Below, piece by piece: positions 12,372 to 24,731 of a DNA stretch of 35,543 nt. Position 1 is the stretch's first letter. Each line of letters begins with the position of its first letter. Position numbers and translations under genes: made by a program. This DNA comes from Oppiella nova (lineage: Eukaryota > Arthropoda > Arachnida > Sarcoptiformes > Oppiidae). The stretch covers positions 1 through 35,543 of the forward strand of contig CAJPVJ010000160.1 of assembly GCA_905397405.1 (NCBI GenBank), in the 5' to 3' direction. Under the pieces are notes generated by a model, which saw only the letters and a program-made list of their open reading frames with translations, was not told where the DNA came from and did not search any database.

Positions 12372-12747
12372 TATCCAATCGACCACTTCAACATCATATT
12401 GAATATCAGCTTTTATATGGAAATCTATTTTCATAAGTGTTACGATTAACAGCTCATTGAGTTTCAAATCCGTCCGCGGCTTTCAAGTATACCTTTACTT
12501 CCAATGGATTGTCTGTTTGGGATATAAAGTGTTTTGTGATAAATGCACAATAATTTGATGAATATAACTGTGAATTTGTAATAATAATTTTTCATGTACT
12601 CAGTGGCTGTTGACTGCCATTTAGTGCCATTCATTGCCATTATTTTTGAAAATTGCTTTCATGTGTCAACCAAAACATTGATCTAATCATTAGAAAACAA
12701 ATATTCTTACTAATTTATGATTTCATTATTTTATTATACATTATATT
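12372..12747 (+). other. KATNB1 3' untranslated or downstream region
   Basis: This follows the TGA. There is no canonical AATAAA here; the first one is at 13127-13132, inside the tandem duplication. Either a variant signal such as AATATA is used, or the 3' UTR extends into the duplicated block. Confidence 0.4.
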
Positions 12748-13823
12748 AATTAATACTATTCTTAGGTCTAAACTGTTTACAATTTATATATACAGTATGT
12801 ATGCAATTATAATTAAGTCATTTTATATATCATTTGTTACACAATTATCTCCAGAATTTGTTGCCTTTACTTACATTTAATAGTATTTCACTAATTAATG
12901 GATTTTTAAAAGATTTTTATTTGAATCAATACCAAAGCATTGATTCTGAATGCGAGAATTCTTTTATTAATGTTTTATCGGTTTTATAATTGAAATTAAT
13001 ATAAGATAAATTGAATTATTGTAAAATGAGATTTACTATAAAATAATTGTGTAATATAATGGTATTTTATATAGGATTATATAAACGCGGTTACATTTAA
13101 AGTTAACTAATATTATATATGATTGTAATAAATATTAAATTTTATTTATTAACTCTTTCTCGATTAAAATCATTGTTTTTTCAATTAAAATCTTTTTTAT
13201 TTCATTTTTGTCTTTATTTCTAAATATCTCATAAATTTAAGAAACAATTTATTGAATTAAACAACGAATATATGAGTAAAACTGGATTTAAATTAATACT
13301 ATTCTTAGGTCTAAACTGTTTACAATTTATATATACAGTATGTATGCAATTATAATTAAGTCATTTTATATATCATTTGTTACACAATTATCTCCAGAAT
13401 TTGTTGCCTTTACTTACCTTTAATAGTATTTCACTAATTAATGGATTTTTAAAAGTTTTTTATTTGAATCAATACCAAAGCATTTGTGAGAATTGTTTTA
13501 TTAATGTTTTATCGGTTTTATAATTGAAATTAATATAAGATAAATTGAATTATTGTAAAATGAGATTTACTATCAAATAATTGTGTAATATAATGGTATT
13601 TTATATAGGATTATATAAACGCGGTTACATTTAAAGTTAACTAATATTATATATGATTGTAATAAATATTAAATTTTATTTATTAACTCTTTCTCAATTA
13701 AAATCATTGTTTTTTCAATTAAAATCTTTTTTATTTCATTTTTGTCTTTATTTCTAAATATCTCATAAATTTAAGAAACAATTTATTGAATTAAACAACG
13801 AATATATGAGTAAAACTGGATTT
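12748..13823. repeat. Tandem duplication, two copies of a 0.54-kb unit
   Basis: Copy 1 is 12748-13289 and copy 2 is 13291-13823, at a constant offset of 543 bp until copy 2 loses 9 bp near 13484. Only a handful of substitutions separate them (for example one in each of the segments around 12876, 12912, 13037 and 13160). Identity is roughly 98 percent, so the duplication is recent. The unit is AT-rich, has no coding signature, and lies just downstream of KATNB1. No terminal repeats mark it as a transposon. Confidence 0.95.
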
Positions 13824-16800
13824 TTTGGTAGTTTTTGTTTAGTATAATGTTATGAAATCAGTTTAAAGCCTCAAGAATCACATCAATTCAGTCGACAATG
13901 TTTTAGCCTTTCATTAATCATAAACTTTTTGTTTGATTCAATAAATTTTATAAATAAATAAAAGTTCAAAAAGAGATTTTTTATTTTGAATCAAAACAAA
14001 AAGCAAATTGATTTCAATCTCAAATTTCTTGATCGTTAAATGAAAGCAATATATGATTTTGTTGTTCAGTCTAATTGAGTACACCTGGCATTAGCCTAAC
14101 AACAGGTTGTTTGAGGCAAACCTAACCTAATATACAGTGGACTGGTATGGAAGCTGCAAATGATGGACCGATTGGTAATGTTTGGTAACAAAGGACTGAA
14201 AGGCAATCATTTATGGGATTATTTGCTAATATAATGCTAATAATGCGCAACAGTTTTCGCTTAACTGACACTGTATTTGCCTTTTTGGGCAACAATTGGA
14301 TAAATGGGTTCACTATTACTACTATTATTCAAGAGTAGAGCACTCGATAATCGTGTAGCGATTGAATGTCAGGTAATGTAAGCAAATATTTGGTGCCAAT
14401 GTGTCACTCGTGATATCCAATTGTCACGCCTTCCCCCTCCAGCTCCGGCAGAGTTTGACTTTGCATTGAATGCCAGTCAGCATATCCTCACTGTTTTGGT
14501 GACCTCTGACCGCTCGACTCGACTCAAACCCACCTGTTATGCCATTCGCTTGACTTTTCACTGCAAGTCTTGCGAAGTGTTTATTGAGACGTTAAATGGT
14601 TTGACAAATTGCTTCAAAGATGTCCCGATAACGACACCCCAGTCCGACAGTCCTCTAATTCAGACATTCAAATACTTTTAGACACTTTCAGACACTTTTA
14701 GTATACATTTATATTCTGTTCTCCGTTTCTTGACTTTATATACAATTCTTCAATACATCTGTTATTAAAGAATTTCTTTCTATTAATTCGTCTTTATTTT
14801 CATTTGTTGTCATAAATTCTTAACATTTTTATCAAAACCTTTGAGGCATTAGATTATGGATTATATTTTGCCTCACAATTGGCTTTCTTAGAGTTGGCTT
14901 TACGGGTGAATCGCATTTCACTTGCATTTCTAGCATCTATTGCTACCGCATATCATATGATGTGTATTATAAAAACAAATTTCATTTCAAATGTCTTATT
15001 CAATAGAAGTGCCGTTTCTATTGTAATCATATAATCACATATTATTTGTATGATTTTCTATAATTTACGAATTATGGACAAAACTATAATACATTACACC
15101 TGTACTCTGTATCCGATACTTACACAGCAGTTAAGTGGGTCTGACTTACTGTCTGATCATTGATGGGCTCATGTATTCAGAAGTTGTGTTTTGCTTCAAA
15201 ACTACTTGTGCTTCACATAAGGGAATGACAGATAAATTACAGCGAATGCAGTGTTTTTTAGCACTAAAACAAACTTAAATAAAGAAATAAAAATTATTTT
15301 ATTATATAATATAAATGTGAATACATTTTGACACGACATGGGAATCGGAGACACAGAAATTGCCGCCAATTTTCATATTATGTTCAGTCTATGAGTCTAT
15401 GATTTAATTTACAATTGGATTGAGTCGTCAGAAGTCAATCACAAAACTTTTTTCATTCACTAGTTTTTTCGCTATATTTTCCAATTGTGTTCTGCTTTTG
15501 AATGCAAATAATTGAGAGAACATCTCATCCCTATTGTTGTCTCAAATTCATGGGAAGTCTTCCTAATTATGTTAAATATTTTTTCGTTTTCTCCTTATTC
15601 TCGGCTATAGTTTTGCGCAAAAGTTTACAAAAAACTAAATTTAATCTCAAATTTATTCCGAAACACGACTGAATAAACACAATATATTATATGAGCGCTT
15701 ATATTGTGTTTATATTTCCATTGCTTTCAATTTTAGTTGAACTTGTTTTTAGATTTCAATGGTCGGGGCAACACATCGGCACACATCGCGCCGACACGTG
15801 TCCACAAACTCCACGCTTTTATTGTGTAATATTTGCCTAAAAGACAATTCTTTTCCAATTTATATGCAAACAAATATACTGTCGACTCTATTATAACATA
15901 TTTCACTACTTTATATTACATTATTAGTAAATATTACTAGTAATTATCCTTTATATTATAAATTACTTTTTCCTCATTATTCAGAATTTATTATTTCCAT
16001 CGGTTTATCGAATTTAATGAATAACTTTGTGATTATTTTTATTTTATTAAAATTAAATTTAATTATATAAAACTTATAAAATTGTGTAAAATATAGAGTT
16101 TAGCCTCACTTTTAGTGGTTTGAGAATTTGGTGCCAAAACATTGCAAACAAACGTATAATTTCTTTGACGACAAATGATTGAAGAATGCATTCAATAATT
16201 CTGTCTAAATATAAGAGTATATGTGATGTTAGTATTGAATGGTTAGTGAGAGAGTGAATGAGTGGTCTTTTACAGCCATTGGGACCAACAAAACATCATT
16301 GGATGTCATTGTTGTTCCGTTCAGTCATTCAGTCCTGTTTTGAGTGTCATATGAAACCATTGAGACTCCTATTGACAAATACATTATACATTTGATCCTC
16401 AAGTCTACACCATATCTGCACCGGTACTCACTTTTAAAGCTTCAATCCTGTCATCTGATACTAAATCGTGATTTTAAAAACTTCAATCGCTTTTGTAAAT
16501 TCGTTTTTATTTATATAATTCATTCAAATTGGGATTCACTTTAAAATTTAGATGTTTTCATAGGATCTCTAAACAAAATTCCTAACAAACGATAAATGAA
16601 TATAAATGTAAACTTAACTTTCATTAAAACAGTTTTCCCGTTAATTTGTTTTTATATTTAAATTTTTAAACATTTTAGTGATTAAATTCAAGATATTATG
16701 TAATTAATATAACATTTAAAACAATAAAATTTAAAACCATTTTGACATTGAATTTCAGTTTAATACCCATTTGAATGGTAACAGTATTCATGAGATTTTT

Positions 16801-18646
16801 GTAAAACATATTCTAAATACGATTAAAATCTTTATAGTCTTTGACTGCAATATTCACATCCTTTCCATACCAGTGCTGACATTAACTCTAAATAAAAGCC
16901 AAAAGTTTCCCTGAACTTGAGATTTGAAACTTTTATTGCTTTAAAAAAGTCTTTTTCACTGTTTTGGTCACGAATTTGGAAGATCTTTGCGAACAAACAC
17001 TTGTTTTATAGATCACTAGAAATGAAGAGTATTTTTGGCAAATGTTACTCAAAATAACATTATTTTTGTTTTTATCCTAATTTTAGTATCCATTCAATTG
17101 TTTGTTCAATATTAGATTATATTCAAATTCAATTTATAGTCAATTTTCTAAGCAAATGAGTTTGTAAATCAAGTTCAGATATATTGATATTTAATTGATT
17201 AACTATTTTTAAAGTATAATTAATTTCTTATGTTTGAAACGGTTTGTGACCAAAACTATGTTTTGATTTTTTATTATATCATTAATGAAGAATTATTTCT
17301 TATTATTCAAAATAAGTATAAATTTCAAAAATGTGAATAAATTATAGAAAGTTATAATTACAGATTTTTAACGATATAATAATTGATTAGATTATCCCAA
17401 AGCATCGCTAAATATATTTTTACTAAAGAAATATTTTGCAAATAAAACAACAATAAATTTATTTCAAAATATTTAGAGCTTCTGGTTATCCCAAAGTTTT
17501 AATGCAAAAAATTAATTAATTATCGATTCGGCAATAATTAGTATTAAATTTAAATAAACTCGTTATATAATGAACTTTTTTGTTCAAATCTTATTAATTT
17601 GGGTGCATTTTTAATTCGCCGACATTTAACATAATAGCCATTGATTTATGAAAATTATCTCAGATATAATAATCAATTTTTATTTTTAAAGAAATAGTTT
17701 TTTGTTAAATTCTTTTAAACCTCTAAACCTCTTAAGACTTGTATTGAGGGTAAGGGAAGAGAAGGTTTGCTTTGAACTGAGTTTTAAAAATGGTTTCAAA
17801 AAATATAATGAATTATTAGATGTCATGAATTTTTGTTCAACCGAATTATGTTTTATATATTCATACAAATCCTATGGCTTTTTACTAAATCGGATTAAAT
17901 CCGAAACTTAAATCTATTTACGAATAATACTAAATATGAAATGAATAGAAATTTTTTTAGACTCCAATTCACTCTACAATACAGAGGCAGCAGAAGGGGA
18001 GTCACAACCGACTCGTTATTACACGGATTCCTCTTATTATTATTATTCGCTTATTATTCACAAAGAAATAAATAACTAAACAATGAATTATATTCTTTGC
18101 AGTAGTTTTAGCTGAAAGATATGTTGTCCTGTTCATACTGTACGAAGCAATACATCTATATTTTTTTATTTAATTCATATAATTTTTAATTTTACTAAAA
18201 TATATTCCTAAACACTGAATGTTTGAGTGTTTGCATAGAAATTATATTCAATTTGTGAGAATCTTTTCACTGCTAATGTATTATAATTTATAAATACTGT
18301 ATTATATGATTTGCGTTCATATTTCAGTGCAATGTTGGGCCAAAAAAGGCGAATAATTGTTTGATATATTCATCTATTGATGCATTAATGGTGTCTCAAA
18401 TGTGCTGTTTTTGCACAACTCGTGAGTGCATAACACAAATGGTACATAAACCCAATGGATAGCTATTGTCAGACTTGAAATGACTGTCACTTTGAGAAGT
18501 TTTTTAGGATATGTTTTATATGTGAATGGCTTTGAAACTCTTGTCGACGACATCAAAGAATTTAAGTGCCGATTGAACTGAGAGTCGGCTGTAGTTTCGT
18601 ATTGAGCTGAGAGTGAGTGAGAGAATCGTAATGCAGTGAAAGAGAC

Positions 18647-18648
<2 letters not shown>
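13824..18648. other. Intergenic DNA, no supported gene
   Basis: About 4.8 kb of AT-rich sequence. The only GC-richer island is at about 14421-14600, which holds an 86-codon frame without an ATG. Open frames on both strands overlap at 17686-17911. Neither has a recognisable product. No RNA gene or transposon protein was seen. Confidence 0.6.

Positions 18649-18686
<38 letters not shown>
18649..18686. repeat. GA dinucleotide tract
   Basis: About 19 uninterrupted GA units directly abutting the left arm of the 68-bp inverted repeat. Preceded by GA-rich sequence from about 18600. Confidence 0.97.
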
Positions 18687-18689
<3 letters not shown>

Positions 18690-18754
18690 CAAGTGTGTAG
18701 TGTATGTATGGGTAGTGAATAAAGCGATGTTATCTCAAGACATCCGGTCAGAGG
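18687..18754 (+). repeat. 68-bp inverted repeat, left arm
   Basis: An exact reverse complement of 19573-19640, without a mismatch. It starts immediately after the GA tract. The partner lies 818 bp downstream. Confidence 0.97.
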
Positions 18755-19572
18755 TTTGGGTCATGAGGTCAATGACAAAGTTGTATAAAGATATGAAACG
18801 ATCATATTCTGGGTCTGTGTATGTATTGACTGAATTGCATATAATCTGCATATTTGGAGGCAATATGAAAATGAATGCGATTTTGAGTCAATCGTATCAT
18901 TAATACCCGAATCCGTGCTATCGATAGATACGGTAATAAGACGTGGGCTTAACGTAAGGTCACTGACAGAGAGACTAATTATAGTGTTTTGTGTTGTGTT
19001 CACTATTTTTATTAAATACAATATTTGGGCTCTACTTTAAAAAGAGGGCCAAAACATGAGAATATGAACGAAAAACTTCACAGCAGTTGGGCATCAGATC
19101 TACTGAAAGGGCTTTTGTTAGGCATTGAAATTAATGATGTGATTCACGTTTGCATTTAAATGATAAAAACAGTCTCTCAATGCGATTCGTGTGACGCGTG
19201 TCCTCATAATTATGTAATATTACTGTGATTTGAGATACCATTACATTGTACTCAATACGAGTCGCTTTGCCTACGAAACGGCTTTAACTCTATTTAATGT
19301 ATACTTCACTTCATTAGTGAACAACATTTAAGATTTCCTTTCCCTCGCAACTAATTATAAATATTTTTATTTCAAATTTAAAATTTTTACCCAAAAGTTT
19401 AAACTAATTACTAGTTTTAAGAGAAAAAGTAATTCAAATATTCGTATAAAACAAAAATCAACGCATAAGTGCTCAACAAATGTTAATCAAAGCCACAGCA
19501 CTATAGATATGTTATGTCTTTTATTATGCGGTGATCTGCAAGAGTGAGTCAAACAATTAGACCATTAGATCT

Positions 19573-19640
19573 CCTCTGACCGGATGTCTTGAGATAACAT
19601 CGCTTTATTCACTACCCATACATACACTACACACTTGTCT
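19573..19640 (-). repeat. 68-bp inverted repeat, right arm
   Basis: An exact reverse complement of 18687-18754. It is followed by a CT-rich but not pure dinucleotide sequence (CCACTACCTCTCC), so the flanks of the two arms are only loosely similar. The 818-bp interior holds no recognisable coding sequence. Confidence 0.97.
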
Positions 19641-22051
19641 CCACTACCTCTCCATTACCTGTACTCCACTCACACGGGAATCACAACCGTATTTAAGGTG
19701 AACCACAACCACAACTACATTACACTCGGAATTAATTAACACTTTCTCTCATTTGCATTCATATTATAAGTAAATGAATACTCGTTTCAAGTTTTTGCTT
19801 TCTTTTATATTAAGACTTTATACTGAATATTATAAAAGAAATTTGTTTTAAGATTTAATTTTGGTTTTGTGGCAAAAAACCCAAAAAACAAGGAGAGAGG
19901 CCTCTCTCACAGACGAATGTTATTCACAAGAATTGAATATTTAAAGCGAATTCACTTAATATTCGTGAAATGTTAGGTATATTTCGGGCATATTTTGGGC
20001 ATATTTTGGGCACATTTAAGGCATATTTAAGGCGTTGTTTTAATGGTTGTAATGATAGCAATGATGTTATGATTCCTACGCTAATTAGCGGCTCTCGGAG
20101 TCAGAAACTTATAGACTTTGCGGTCATTTTGTTTTATTACAAAAACAAAAGAAAGGTATGGCTGTAGAGATGAAGGCACGACAGGCCCACCACTCGCTAT
20201 GTTTTATTGATAGTCCAAGACTTTGGCAAAGAATGTAGTGATGGTCTGCCTGTAGGTGATTGAGGCGAAGGCACGTGGCTTCAGGACAACCAAAGGCAGG
20301 CATCGCTTCTACACCTCAACTCAACCCAACTCTTTGGAGCGCCTATTCTTATGGCCTTTTAGTGACTTTAGTGACTGGCCTTCGCTCCGAAACACCAAAT
20401 AAATCACTGAATGCTTTGACTCAAGACTTTAAAGCATATAATTTTCATTTTCAAAGATCTGTTTATCTGAACAAACGAACAAATGTTTTGCAAACGAAAC
20501 ACAAAATAATAAAAACCATTTGAAAGTAGATTTTCTCTTAAATGCATTTCTTTTCGCTTTTCAAATGTCTTTTGCGGTCAAAAGTGTTAAACGGAATAAA
20601 AGGCTAATTCTTGGAGTCAAACAAAATGTTAAATAATTGAATGACTATTCAAATGGAAATTTCTATGGCTTTGATTTTCTAGAAAATTCTCTCATTTAAA
20701 TACCAAGAAAATTGTAATAATTGGTAGCATTTTCGACTATTTTTGAATTGTATCTTATCTGCAAATCTTTTTACAATAATTTTACTTTTAAGGATTTTTT
20801 CTAATTTCAAATAAAACTGAGAATAAATGTCAGAATTTGTACGATTCAGTGGTTTTTGGCGTAAATATTGTCGTTAATAATGAAAACTTAAAATAATATA
20901 TTGTAGATCTCGATTCAAAATAAACATTAATTATTTTATTGTTTATGGGTATTTGACTTTGCCTTTGAATAAACAAATAATTAAATAAAATCTTTGGTAA
21001 TTTTATTACAATGTTTCAGTTTTATAATAGTCTCGTTGTGAAATAATTTTCAAGTTTATTACTATTCATGTGTTGTATGTTATGAATAATTGAATATTTA
21101 GAAACTTAATTTAAAAACTTTTGACAATAGCATAAGTTTTAGTGATTTCCAAAAGCAAATATAATATAATTAATAAACTGACAGAGAAATGCAATTTATG
21201 AAATGAAATCAACAAAATTCATTGAATACTTGACGAAGTTGTGCAGTCATTGAATGATAGTCAGTGAACACCATTACTATATCACTGTATGGCCTAACAT
21301 GGGATCAGTTGGTGATTCATCTCTTCTGTGATGCCTTTCCCGCAGCAGTGATGCAGTGCTTGTGATTCGATGGCTCGTCGGGTGACTAAGACTTGCGGTT
21401 TTGAGACTCCGATGCTATACATTAGGATAGCGTACAAATCGCACGGAAAAGGTTATACTATTTGAACGACTATTTTGAAGAATATAATACATTTTGTTAG
21501 CAAAATATTGTGATTATTAGATATGCATAAAAGGTTCCTAAAAGAGTCAAAATAGGGACAAAAAATTGATTGATGTGTTGATAATACACGTCAAAAGTGC
21601 TACCTTTGACTCGATGTCACAACAAAAATGACATTTTGTTTAACGAATGGAGAGAACAGTATTTTTTGGTAGAAAAAGTGAATTCAATAAAACGGAATCA
21701 AATAAAAGCTGAATTCCTGTTGAGGACAACAAACAATATATTGGAAACGGGGATCATTTTTATGACACATGTGTTTATTTTTAGGCATAACTTATAAAAG
21801 ATGTCATTGAAAGACAGTGTTTAAAAAGTGTTTGAAAAAAGTGAGAAGACTTGCAGTTATAAAAGAAAGTAATAGAAGTAATACTCATATAATATAAAGT
21901 GAGGCATCAAAGCATCAAAAGGATCAAAACATATGTGCTTTTGAGCACAAAAGCAGTCAATGCTTTGCACAGTATTTCCAGTGTTTGACAGAAATTGCAT
22001 TCAGACTATGGAATCAATTCAATATATGACTGGCTCTACAGAATACAGAAT
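19641..22051. other. Intergenic DNA, no supported gene
   Basis: Holds an 11-bp tandem array (19975-20033) and a GC-richer patch at about 20160-20400. That patch has a short inverted pair (GCGAAGGC and GCCTTCGC). No gene is recognised. Confidence 0.55.
19975..20033. repeat. Short tandem array, 11-bp unit, about five copies
   Basis: Units follow the pattern GGGCATATTTT, with variants AGGTATATTTC, GGGCACATTTA and AGGCATATTTA. The period is close to one helical turn. Confidence 0.85.
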
Positions 22052-22072
22052 TTCTCTCTCTCTCTCTCTCTC
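22052..22072. repeat. TC dinucleotide tract
   Basis: About ten TC units in intergenic DNA, 1.9 kb upstream of the CBFB start. Confidence 0.95.
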
Positions 22073-23040
22073 TAACTTTACAAAACTAAAGCATTGTATG
22101 CATTGAAGCGCACAAAAGGGGGAGGGGTTGGCACAATGCAAGACTTGGACATGCCTTGGACTAGATTAGACCATTTTGTATGACATTCACTCACTCATAC
22201 AGTTTGGTCCCTCCGTTACAGCTCTATTAGTGACTAAAAACTATTCTGACTTTAAATCAAAAAATTGGTCGAACCCTACATTTGTCACATACAGTAAGAC
22301 AGGACAGACACGCGACTATCAGTTCTCCACTACAATACAATTACTGCATATCTAATCAAACAAAACACTCACACAATGAGAACAATACTGAAAGTGTACT
22401 CTATTTTCACCCAATTATAAAGTTTCCCATCACTTCACTACCAAATGCTAAACTAATACTGTGCTAATACTTATGTAATACTAATTCCCTTTCATTTCTT
22501 AAACTTTGTATTTTAATCTTTAAATTATTAGTTTTTATTAAACAGATTTAAATAATGTTTAGTTTATAATTATGCAATTTTGTTAATTTGTTAATTAAGT
22601 CATAGTGAGAAGCTCACATTAATAATAAAATCAATTTAATTATTATGATGTTTGAATAATTGTTTAGTAATTTCAATGAAATAAATTAGTTGATAATAAT
22701 ATATATTATACATTATATACAAGGAGATTGCTATCACAAGATTGTGAAATGATATTTAAATTAAAGAAATATATTCAGTATACAGGTATAGTGGTAATAA
22801 TATCGTGATGTTTGTGGATAAAGTTTGTATTGATATTATATAACATACACTATGTTTGGACAGAAGTGGTAGAAATGTTAGAAACAAATGAATTAATGAA
22901 ATCTAATATATTATAATCGCTATAAATATAGTGTTTGGTGTGTTATTGCAGACCACAAATCATTGATAAGTTGTAGAGTGAGATGTTTGTCTCTCACCAT
23001 TATATTCATTATATTAAATAATAATAATTTAATGGTGAGA
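22073..23040. other. Intergenic DNA upstream of CBFB
   Basis: AT-rich with no open frame of note and no recognisable element. A TATA box cannot be called in such AT-rich sequence. Confidence 0.5.
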
Positions 23041-23960
23041 GTGGAGAGTGAGTTAGAGTCGGATGCGTGAAGTGAGTGCGAGAGACGGCAAACAGTGAAT
23101 CAGTCAAAACAGGTGTACAATCACTGCAATCACATAACGCTTGCGGCGAATGCGAGAGAATTAGTGACTTGTGTTCAGTACTCAGTGTTAGGCTGTTGTC
23201 AGTGTTGTATATGTTGTCAAACGTTCACATTATCGCTACTACTCCGAGAAGTTGTGTTAAAAAAGCTTTAGTTCTTGAGTTAACTATTGCTTCGTAAGAC
23301 TGTGCGAGAGAGTAGTGAGCACTGGAGGACTGGGAGGACTGGGATGACTGGAGGACTGGTGTGTTGTGTGCAAACAGAACTCTTGTCAAACAAGAGGTAA
23401 TCAATTGTGAAGCAAACATTAGGCATTACTTTAAGGCTTAGTATCTCAAGTATCAACAAATACACACCATTTCATAGGATTCATGCCATAAGATTGACAA
23501 TCTTCGGCACCGCATGCGCTGCGTTGGCATCATTGGCATCACACTAAACCAGGCAAACCAGGAGCACCACATACCCGCCCCATTTGGCCCTCAGGTCCAA
23601 TCCGCACAACCAATATATGGGTTATCGTGGGTTTGGGGTAATCCTGTTCCGCGAAGTGGTAACTGCTGATGAAGTGGTGGTCCAATGGGAAGCCAGTCTA
23701 AGAGCTTGCACTTTGGTAGTGGTGGCAATAGTGGCAACTTTTTGCGGCCGACCGTCTCAAACCCACAAACTGATAGATTTTTCTTTGACAGACACACAGC
23801 CTCTTTGTCACAACACAAGACATCTTTGCATTCAAAGCCATGTCTGCATAGAATCGACTGAATAAACCATTTGTGTAAATAAGTGAACACTAAAAGTGCT
23901 TCAATTCACTCAATACTTGTGCTCAAAGACACGATAACCACCGCAACAACACCTCAAACA
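23041..23960 (+). promoter_or_regulatory. Probable CBFB promoter and 5' leader region
   Basis: From about 23030 the sequence becomes GA-rich and then clearly GC-richer, with several CpGs, up to the CBFB start codon. It includes an imperfect 10-bp repeat (ACTGGAGGAC type) at 23321-23358. The frame entering CBFB has a stop (TAA) at 23880-23882, so coding does not extend further upstream. Open frames on both strands at 23584-23890 have no recognisable product and read better as leader. The transcription start is not determined, and a spliced upstream leader exon is possible. Confidence 0.4.
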
Positions 23961-24273
23961 ATGCTACCCTTCGAGACGCCCACTATCTTCGAGCAATTGC
24001 CGCGGTTTATATTCAAAATGCCCAGGGTGGTCACCGAACAGAAGTCCAAGTTCGAGGCCGACGAGCTCTTCAGACGCCTTTCCCGCGAGACTGAGGTGTG
24101 TGTCCTCTCTATCCATCCTTTCCATCACTTCTCCACCAATTCTGTGATTCTGTGATGCATTCAATGCTTATTCTGCTGTATTTCAGGTGAGATATACTGG
24201 ATATCGGGACCGACCTCTGGAAGAGCGACAGATTAGGTTTCAAAACGGTTGCCGAGAAGGACATACAGAAGCG
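23961..24273 (+). CDS. CBFB: CBFB exons 1-2
   Basis: Exon 1 (23961-24095) encodes residues 1-45, including the extension MLPFETPTIFEQLPRFIF before the Met (codon at 24018) that matches the vertebrate start. Exon 2 (24187-24273) encodes VRYTGYRDRPLEERQIRFQN and GCREGHTEA. The intron between them is 91 bp (GTGTGT to TTTCAG). The junction SRETE|VRYTGYRDR matches the family exactly, which fixes the splice sites. Confidence 0.94.
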
Positions 24274-24682
24274 GTGAGTGTTTGCGGTTTTATCTCAATC
24301 TCTCTTCATTCAAGACATTGTTTACTGTTTTAATGTTTACTGGAATTCGACTCAATATTAAACACTGAATTGTTTTGCAAACAACTCATTCCTATAGACA
24401 ATGAATGCAGACATTTAAACATAACTCTGCGATATATGAGACCTACTATTAATAACTTAAACGCAATTTGCAATTATTTGTTTGCCGTATTCACTGCGGT
24501 GTTAGTGGAGGTAATAGTATAGTAGTAGTGGTTTGGCTCATCCATATCCTTCATATCCTAATAAGTGAGGGCAAGCCTTCGAGTGTATCATATTTTAATC
24601 ATAATTGCAATGTATTGGAGTAGAATTCTGTGCACAAATGTTTTGTTTCTCAACTGTTTTATTAGCAAAAAATGTTTTAAAG

Positions 24683-24731
<49 letters not shown>

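Noticed and set aside
14421-14681. 86-codon plus-strand frame in a GC-richer island
   Set aside because: It has no ATG start and no recognisable motif, and I could not identify flanking exons. It might be a decayed exon but cannot be supported.
17686-17911. Overlapping open frames on both strands
   Set aside because: Short, mutually antisense, with no motif; expected chance frames.
18700-18725. Similarity to microRNA miR-71 (shared ATGGGTAGTGA)
   Set aside because: The miR-71 seed at the 5' end is missing, and the reverse-complement partner is 818 bp away rather than in a precursor-sized hairpin.
22262-22275. B-box-like GGGTTCGACC on the minus strand
   Set aside because: No matching A box or acceptor stem upstream on that strand.
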